The notes below the pieces were generated by a model. It was not told the origin of the DNA, ran no database searches, and saw only the letters and a program-made list of their open reading frames with translations. This document shows positions 56,961 through 64,000 of a DNA stretch of 64,000 nt, in pieces. Source of the stretch: Loripinus fragilis (taxonomy: Eukaryota > Mollusca > Bivalvia > Lucinida > Lucinidae); assembly GCA_964019695.1 (NCBI GenBank), contig OZ026521.1, forward strand, positions 29,664,601 through 29,728,600, written 5' to 3'. Numbering within the stretch: the first letter of the stretch is position 1; every line of letters begins with the position of its first letter. Made by a program: the position numbers and the translations under genes.

Positions 56961-59900
56961 CCCTTACGGAAAAGCTGTCTCATTGCGAATATCTGGCGAA
57001 TATGCTGCGAATAATTGGCGAACTGCTCTGTTCGCAGTAATTGTTCGCAATATATTCACTTCTTATCGCGAATACCCAGCGAACAAAACTGGACAGTCAA
57101 AAAAGTGATCGCGGAATGTTAGCAGCTTTGTCAGATAGTCGCTGCATATTCGCAACAAAAACTTAAACATTTTCAAGCATAGTGTATTATTCGCGCAATA
57201 TTCGCAATAATAACTTAGTTCTTGATACTGTTCGCTGTATATTCGTAACAGTGACTTTAATTTTTTATGTGTTCGCAGAATGTTTACCAAAAGAACTTAA
57301 ACTAAAATATAGCTCTCAATTCATAATGAAAAGAACTTAAACTTTTCTACTGTTCGCAGCATATTCACAGCAAATACTTAAACTTTTTTTCATGTTTGTG
57401 TACTTTTCATATTTCATCAATACTTTATGTCAAAAATTGGACTCATCTTTGTTTGCATATTCAGTGAGCCTTCATAGCACTAGAGCAATGAATTTGTTGT
57501 GTGAACACACACCATATAATACTTTTTCTCATGGCCAAACTTTTGGTATATGATAATTTGCTCTTATTTCAGCCAGTTTGACTCATTCAGAGGAACAGAT
57601 AAGCCACTTTTTTGGGTATATAAGCAATTAAATTTATGAAAAAAAGCAATTGTTTTCTAAATGAAGGGGTAACTACTAACTAAAAGCAATTTAATTTTGG
57701 AAAAAGCCAAAATACCTTAAATGTATTGTCATTATCATTCGGAACGCGAACTCTCATTAGGATTCTGTCATTTTCCTTTCGCAAGCTCCGCAACGAAATT
57801 CTGCGCTGCACTTTCCGGCTAAAAAAAAGTCATTTGGCGCGTTGTCAAATCAATTCACATATGTAACTGACAATAACAATACTTAAATTCATTGTTTCCA
57901 CCAAAATTAGCAATAGAAGCTTGCATAAAAATGTCTTTTATAGAGACTTACCCAGAGCACTGGCCTTTTCGCCGCCATTGTTTACATTTTACATCGAGGT
58001 CGAAACTGTTATTGGTTAAAGTAAAAATGAATTGCATTTTCCGAACGAATTTAACGAAAACGAAAAAAACACGTGTTGTTTTTTTTCAACTCGATTTGAG
58101 GGCATAATACTTTTTATTAATTTAAAATGTTTGTGTCTCCAATACAAACGGGACACACCAGCGTCTGTGGCTGTAAAAGACTGAAGAAACAGTCACGCAG
58201 TTGAATGGAGAGTATTATAGCATAACCAACTGCTAAATAGAGTTCTAAACCACCATTGTTTTGAGGCAAATCTTTTTTGTCATGCGTCTTTGAATTTACC
58301 CTGTCAATAAATAGAACCATATAGTACCCTATCATTTCTTATCACAACAATGATGATTTCCCTGTGACCGTCATGGCAAAAATGTTTTCGACTACCTGTG
58401 CATACAGGTTTAAACAGAAAGGTAGGTTTTTTTTTCAAAGTTAGTCACTATCTGCAAGACTAGATCAAAGAAACCAACTTTTCTGCAGCCATACCTACAT
58501 CTTATCTTAATGTAAAATTGAAACAAGGCAGATGCAGATCTAACAATGTCAGACCCATTAACATCTAGTTATGTTTTTGTGCTTCGTGACACACTTCTGA
58601 TCGCTATTGTAAAACTAGTCACAGGACAAAATCACGTTTTTCAATCAGTTTTCATCCATTACCAATCTTTTCAAGACGTTTTTTTATATCGATCTGTGAC
58701 TGTTTTTATAATAAACCCTGAACAAACAAGCAGATCAATTGTGCTGTGTTCACAAGCATCCCCCCACAAAGAAAAACAAACAAACTGCTGTTCTGATTGG
58801 GGCAAACTTTGGTCAAAACCTCTCTCCCTCTTGAATTTCATAATGGCTGACACTTTCTAGCATTAAGTCAGATACATTTCTCAGCATTTTTTCTGCCATG
58901 TTCAAGTAATGTTTTCTTGTTTTTTTTTATTTATCAAACAGACCTGGACTACCCATTCATGAGTATTGTAAAACAAATCGCCTGACTTTCTGGCTCTACA
59001 TGGGCGAAGCCTGAAGTAAACCTTTCTGAAAACGATCTATGTGTCTTGATCCACATCTGAATTAAGGGTGAGGTTGGCGCCGTTAAACTGGTTTAAGCCC
59101 TCCAGTAAAATATTTTACTGACCGTTCCAAGGCGGTACTTCTTTTGTGGATCTTTTATGTTTTTGTTCTGTCTTGTGTTTGCTATGTCTGTGCGCGTCTG
59201 TTTATATGTGCTTTGTGGTCACCTGCTGGGAAAGGGCTGACCTCTTGGCTCTCATTTGTGGTGTCTTCTGTGAGTTTGTCACTTTCCCATTGGTATCCTG
59301 GGTCAGGTGTGGTACTTGATTGTATCGATTCCTGATCTTTGCACCTTTACTTACTTTGTTATGAATCTTGTGTATAACTGACTGGAAAATTATACTCACT
59401 CTGATAGCAAAATCATCATCCCCTCAAAGGAAAGCAGTAACGAAAAGGGAGCATGTATTTGTATTATTGAAGCTGTGGCACTTGGTATTTGGTACTTCAG
59501 AGTGTATGTGTGGACTAGCTACAACAACCCCTATAAGCCAAAGATTGGGCAGATTTGGGGAGTGGAGGGGATGGTCTACACTATCACTCCTGTCAAGTCC
59601 AAAGTTACATCCTCGGGCTGACATAGTCCGCCATTACTTGAATAAAATGCTTAAAAAGACTGTCACCACCCAGTGACTATATACAGATCTACATATAGGT
59701 CACTGTGCCACCTTAACTCTGTTACAAAACTGGACTGGATTACCCCTACAAAGAATTTCTAGCGATAAGGCGGGCAATTTCCCTAAATAAGACGTTCGTT
59801 TTATTTTGTTGAAATAGCGACTGGAGACACTAGGCACACTCAACAAATACATATAGACCAAATACTATGTACCCTTGCCCGCTAGTTCGTATATTTAAAA

Positions 59901-60689
59901 CGGGTTTTTCTAAATGCATATATCTACTTCGTTTTGAATGAAAATTTATTTCGATCATCAACTGTGCTCGCTATTCAGTAACATGTGTGGAAAATAGACT
60001 GTTAAACTAAGGTAAACAATCGTCCTACATTTATCACGATAGAGTATATTATATATATTTATACAGTTGATGTACAATAAAACGACCATCTTGCAAAGTT
60101 TGTCAGATGATTGATGTCTTCTTTCGCTTATACAACCCCTTCCCCCCCCCCCCCCCCCCTCCTAGACCCAAGACGCCCTTTACACATGTTGTATATTTAT
60201 ATAATGACGTTCAATTGTCCAAAGGGCATCTTGGGCCAGGGGGGCGGGGGGAGCATCTAAAACAAACTGAAAGACACCAAGTTCATCTTTTCAATGACAA
60301 ACATCACAATTTTAAGTATATTTCGTACGCATGCGCAGTATGAATATTGCAAAGTTTTGGAAACGAAGGGCATTTATAATCTTAATAATTTAGTACTTTT
60401 ACTTTTTGAGAACCTTTAAGGGATTTACTAAAATTCTGGTCTAAATGACACCCAATATAAAGACGTAAAATGAGGGGTGGGAGTAGAAAGCGCAAGTTTT
60501 CAAGGCTTTGTAAATGATGAATCGCTTTGAAACGTATTTTGATGCCAACTATACATATTATACTACCCAAACAGACCAATTTTATAATCATTAGGGTTAT
60601 TTAAAATTTCAGCTTTTGTAATCATGTCAACTAGGGAAAATATACGCCTTATCGCTAGAGCTTCTTATATTATTTCATTTCCCCCCAAG
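56961..60689. other. Right flank outside the inverted repeat, no gene seen
   Basis: 57000-57400 has loosely repeated 'ATTCGCAACA' and 'AACTTAAACTTTT' phrases. 60137-60160 is a C-rich tract and 60236-60252 a G-rich tract about 80 bp later (CAAGACGCCCTTT / AAAGGGCATCTTGG between them), suggesting an inverted repeat. Open frames of 70-104 codons (57892, 58546, 59368) show no recognisable domain or splice context. Confidence 0.5.
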
Positions 60690-60893
60690 TTAGGGAGCAC
60701 AGTGGCTCAGTGGTAGAGTGCTTGACTCGAGACCGAAGGGCCGCGGGTTCGAGCCTCACCGGGGTCACTGCATTGTGTCCTTGAGCAAGACACATTAATC
60801 CTAGCTTAGTACTGGTTCAACCCAGGAAGACCCGTCCCTTTATAACTGAAAGATTGTTGATGGTACGTAAAGAATCAAATCAAATCAAACAAA
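60690..60893 (+). mobile_element. tRNA-derived SINE with 13-bp target duplication
   Basis: A box TGGCTCAGTGGTAGAGTG, B box GGTTCGAGCCTC, body with AACCCAGGAAGACCCGTCCC, tail AATCAAATCAAATCAAAC. ATTTCCCCCCAAG flanks it at 60677-60689 and 60894-60906. Confidence 0.95.
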
Positions 60894-60906
60894 ATTTCCC
60901 CCCAAG

Positions 60907-61330
60907 CCTTCCCCCAGCCAACAAAGAAAGGAGAAAGACAGTAAACTGTTGAAATGGATAGGATACTTCGAATAATGCATGCAACTACACCAAAGTACCA
61001 TCTCCTTCAGGCAGAGAAGACAGCAAATATAGTCCAATTAACATCTTACCCCTTTAATTTTGAGAAGCTATTCATAGCTTGAGCAGGTACCACAAACCTG
61101 GCCAGGGAGGGGGTACTCTGTAATTTTATACATACTATTATTTTTTTTTCAATATTTTGAATTTCAATATTTTGGGGTTTTTCAGAAAGATTAATATTTT
61201 TGGGGGTATGAAGTTTTGTGGATATTTTTAGGGGTAATCACAAAAGGGGTCATTTCTATGCATTTTAGGGTCGTTTCTAAAGGTCAAGGTACAGAATTGG
61301 GGATATTTTTCGGGCTTGTTGTAAAATTTC
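60907..61330. other. Spacer before the retrotransposon tail
   Basis: T-rich sequence with 'CAATATTTTGAATTTCAATATTTTGGGG'-type short repeats (shortened) at 61150-61200. No gene is seen. Confidence 0.4.
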
Positions 61331-61466
61331 AATTTTTATCTTATCTTTATCTTTATAAAAAGAGCTTTGCATCCAGAAAAAATGAAAGAGTGCAAAAATG
61401 GCACGGTGTGGTGCCACCCTAAAAGTGATACCTGTTATACCTGTTGGCCACACCCTAAAGTGCAGC

Positions 61467-63020
61467 CTAGGGGTTAAGCGACCGAGTCATAGAAACCCCA
61501 TGTAATTCTTGAAAATGTCTATCTAGGTTGTTTTTGAATCCGTTCACAGTTGTGGATGATATTACTCGCTCTGGAAGTCGATTCCATGCATTGATCACAC
61601 GTTGACTGAAATTATTATATCTGATGTTCAATCTTGATCTTTGTTTATTCAACTTGAGAGAATTTCCTCTGGTGACAGAAGTATTTAGTTCAAAAAGGCT
61701 ATTCAAGGGAATGCCTTCTAATCCTTTAAGTATTTTGAATGTTTCAATAAGGTCTCCACGATGTCTTCTGAGCTCTAGGGTGGTGAGATTTAAATACTTA
61801 AGTCTATCATGATATGGCAAGTGAGATATTTCAGGAATCAACTTGGTTGCTCTGTGTTGAACTTGCTCAAGTAGTTCTATATCTTTGATTAATGACGGAT
61901 TCCATGCTTGTATACAATATTCTAAATTTGGTCTCACAAGGCTTTTGTAAAGTCTGACAATGGTGTTTTTATCCCTTAATACTATATGGCGTTTAATCAT
62001 TCCTAATGTCATATTGGCTTTCTTAACTGCGCTAACACATTGTTTTGAAGGTTTCAAGTCATTTGACACAATAATACCCAAGTCAGTCTCTTCTGTTACA
62101 GATTGTAAAATTTCACCATTCATACTATAATCACAATATGCATTGTTATGTCCTATATGGAGAACTTTACATTTCTTCAAATTAAATAGCATTTGCCAAT
62201 CTTTGGACCATTGACATAAATTGTTTATATCTTGTTGAAGTATATCAATATCCTCTGCTGTCGGAACAGATCTGTAAGCCTTACAATCATCTGCAAACTT
62301 CTGGATGTGGCTGGATACCACTGCATCAATGTCATTTACAAAAATCAGAAAAAGTATCGGTCCAAGGACAGAGCCTTGGGGCACACCCGATAAAACGTCC
62401 TGTAATCTTGAAAATTTGCCATTCAATACAACCTGTTGCTTGCGATCACATAACCATTCACCAATCCATGCTGCTACATTGCCACTAATACCGTGAGATT
62501 CAATTTTATGCAGAAGTCTTTTGTGAGGCACCTTATCAAAGGCTTTGCTAAAGTCAAGATAAATCACATCCAAAGGCTTGCCTTCATCAATTGCTTTAGT
62601 AACATCTTCCAGGAATGATAATAAGTTAGTTAAACAAGATTTTCCTTTAGTAAAGCCATGTTGGGACTTTAACAGTAATGTATGTGTATTAAGATGGTTC
62701 ACAATATTGTCTCGTAAAATGGATTCAAGAACTTTGCAGATCTGTGACGTTAAGCTTATTGGTCGGTAATTCCCAGGATCCGATTTATCACCTTTCTTAA
62801 ATATGGGAGTAACATTGGCATGTTTCCAGTCAGTAGGCACTTGTTTGAGATGAATACTCATATTAAAAATTAAACTTAATGGCTCTGAAATATAATCACA
62901 AATGTCCAGCAGAAGTGAGGAGCCAATATTATCAGGTCCAGGCGATTTATACCGTTTCAGTTTCAGCAGGTGTTTTCTGACTAATTCTGGAGAGATATTA
63001 ATGTCTGTAAGTTTTTCTTC
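61467..63020 (-). CDS. Reverse transcriptase part of the non-LTR retrotransposon
   Basis: The open frame runs from the frameshift near 63020 to the stop at 61467. It starts before the methionine at 62861 (upstream residues include LKLKRYKSPGPDNIGSS). Recognisable reverse-transcriptase motifs in order are FKKGDKSDPGNYRPISLTS, LDFSKAFDKVPH, GVPQGSVLGPILFLIFVNDI, FADDCKAY (the catalytic aspartate pair) and LKKCKVLHIG. The C-terminus has the NAWNRLPE...F.NNLD pattern usual for Jockey/CR1-like elements. Its role is target-primed copying of element RNA in the nucleus. Confidence 0.95.
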   Translation of the reverse strand, partial: EEKLTDINISPELVRKHLLKLKRYKSPGPDNIGSSLLLDICDYISEPLSLIFNMSIHLKQVPTDWKHANVTPIFKKGDKSDPGNYRPISLTSQICKVLESILRDNIVNHLNTHTLLLKSQHGFTKGKSCLTNLLSFLEDVTKAIDEGKPLDVIYLDFSKAFDKVPHKRLLHKIESHGISGNVAAWIGEWLCDRKQQVVLNGKFSRLQDVLSGVPQGSVLGPILFLIFVNDIDAVVSSHIQKFADDCKAYRSVPTAEDIDILQQDINNLCQWSKDWQMLFNLKKCKVLHIGHNNAYCDYSMNGEILQSVTEETDLGIIVSNDLKPSKQCVSAVKKANMTLGMIKRHIVLRDKNTIVRLYKSLVRPNLEYCIQAWNPSLIKDIELLEQVQHRATKLIPEISHLPYHDRLKYLNLTTLELRRHRGDLIETFKILKGLEGIPLNSLFELNTSVTRGNSLKLNKQRSRLNIRYNNFSQRVINAWNRLPERVISSTTVNGFKNNLDRHFQELHGVSMTRSLNP

Positions 63021-64000
63021 AAAATTCCTCCTTTGAATTTAACGTTTGAACTTGAAATATTTTCAGTATTCTCTCGTGTAAATGACGATGCAAAGAAAGC
63101 ATTTAACTCTTCAGCCATAAACTTCGAGTCTGAACTAACTTCTCCATTCTGCCCCTTCAGGGGACCAATACTGTCTTTAACTTGCTGTTTGCTCTTTACA
63201 TACTTGTTAAAGGATTTAGAGTCATGTTTTATATTATCTCCTAACTTTTGCTCAAAACGTTGAACAGAGTCTTTAATGAGTTGTTTCACATGTGCTTCAA
63301 CTTCTTTGTACCGATTATAGGTCTGAGGTTCTCTTGTTAATCTATAATTCCTATACAGATGTTTTTTCTTTCGTATTTGTCTGACAATTTCTCTTGTTAT
63401 CCATATTTTCTTATTTGTTTTGGTTCTTCTCTTTTTCATAGGTACATTATTGTTAATGCTGTTATTAAGTAATGTCTTAAATTCATTCCAACTAGAAAAT
63501 GTGTCCTTCCCTTCCAATTTCTGCTTCCAATCAATGTTCAAACTATCCTTAATTCTATCCATATTAGCTTTTTTCCAATCCGGTATTTCCTGTAAATATT
63601 CAGCAACACAAGTCTTAAAATTCAATTCTGCTAATACAAGAACATGATCACTGCTACCAAGTTTACCTACACACTGTAAATTGTCCACCATGTTAGGATC
63701 AGATGAGATAAACAAGTCTAAAATATTATTCTCCCTAGTTGGAAAATTCACATGTTGACATAAGAAATTGTCCATGATTAAGTTCATAAAATCCAAACCA
63801 TCACGTGTTGTATGAAGATTATTCCAGTCAATATTTGGATAATTAAAATCACCCATAATTATTAGGTTTCTATTGCTCAATTCTTGGATACATTTGTAAA
63901 GTTTCTCATTGTTGGTCTCAGTAGAGTTAGGAGATCTATATACAACACCTATTACTGTCTTTTTCCCATCGTTATTAACTACTTCTATCCAAACCGAATT
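62981..64000 (-). CDS. Endonuclease C-terminus and linker of the same retrotransposon (5' outside window)
   Basis: The frame is open to the window edge and ends at a premature stop (62981). It contains VIGVVYRSPNS, LIIMGDFNYPNIDW and SSDHVLV, which are motifs of apurinic-like endonucleases of non-LTR elements, with the catalytic GDFN aspartate and SDH histidine present. A basic linker follows (KKRRTKTNKKIW, RQIRKKKHLYRNYR). The normal reading frame would pass into the reverse transcriptase. Here a one-base change around 63021-63030 shifts it. Confidence 0.9.
   Translation of the reverse strand, partial: NSVWIEVVNNDGKKTVIGVVYRSPNSTETNNEKLYKCIQELSNRNLIIMGDFNYPNIDWNNLHTTRDGLDFMNLIMDNFLCQHVNFPTRENNILDLFISSDPNMVDNLQCVGKLGSSDHVLVLAELNFKTCVAEYLQEIPDWKKANMDRIKDSLNIDWKQKLEGKDTFSSWNEFKTLLNNSINNNVPMKKRRTKTNKKIWITREIVRQIRKKKHLYRNYRLTREPQTYNRYKEVEAHVKQLIKDSVQRFEQKLGDNIKHDSKSFNKYVKSKQQVKDSIGPLKGQNGEVSSDSKFMAEELNAFFASSFTRENTENISSSNVKFKGGILKKNLQTLISLQN

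Larger units (their letters stand above)
61331..64000 (-). mobile_element. Jockey/CR1-type non-LTR retrotransposon, 3' part, cut by the window end
   Basis: On the minus strand the order is endonuclease end, reverse transcriptase, stop (61467), ~105-bp 3' UTR and a short tandem tail of GATAAA type (61331-61360). The 5' part lies beyond 64000. A short microsatellite-like tail in place of a poly(A) is common in CR1/L2-like clades. A frameshift near 63021-63030 breaks the reading frame, so this copy is probably inactive. Confidence 0.9.

Noticed and set aside
58546..58860. 104-codon open frame in the right flank
   Set aside because: No recognisable motif, another frame is open on the opposite strand, and no splice context is seen.
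59368..59676. 102-codon open frame
   Set aside because: Composition and low similarity to any known domain give no support; probably chance.

Overview
The window is nuclear DNA of an animal, most likely a bivalve mollusc. The evidence is long GT-AG introns, AT-rich sequence packed with short dispersed repeats, tRNA-derived SINEs, a non-LTR retrotransposon, and the phrases 'GCTCACCTGAG' and 'AACTTGGTAGAGGT' that I associate with clam genomes. The species is not determined.

Two spliced genes point away from each other. On the minus strand (10889-23721) five exons with matching phases encode the last ~254 residues of a protein weakly reminiscent of the ParB family; its 5' end was not found. On the plus strand (27800-51401) fourteen exons with matching phases across 13 GT-AG introns encode a ~727-residue protein that I recognise as the DUF7869 type. 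It has an AT-hook-like basic start, a CxxC motif, and three acidic motifs (DGMDQ, MDNCGREN, GHTHEDID) that could form an RNase H-like/DDE active site. A single extra A in an A8 run (40324-40331) breaks its frame just before the third motif. The gap between the genes (23.7-27.8 kb) holds repeats and probably a shared promoter region.

Both genes sit inside a large diverged inverted repeat. The left arm (about 270-7862) matches the reverse complement of the right arm (about 51435-56960) in collinear blocks. The right arm begins about 35 bp after the stop codon of the plus-strand gene. Each arm carries, near its outer end, an array of the same 60-bp tandem repeat. Insertions present in one arm only (a SINE, a TTAA-flanked element, a TTT-flanked element) give filled and empty sites, so the arms are old. 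The layout (outer inverted repeats, near-terminal tandem repeats, two divergent genes, one with a transposase-like acidic triad) is what a giant DNA transposon would look like. An inverted segmental duplication around a host gene pair is the main alternative, and no target-site duplication is visible at the outer ends.

Other content: a 3.7-kb TA-flanked DNA element (12726-16418) inserted in a tandem array; a ~1-kb terminal-inverted-repeat element (19341-20382); six copies of a ~340-bp hairpin-rich dispersed element; three full SINEs with 12-14 bp direct repeats; several tandem arrays; and, at the right edge, a frameshifted Jockey/CR1-type retrotransposon on the minus strand (61331 to beyond 64000). 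From 56961 to 60689 I see no gene.
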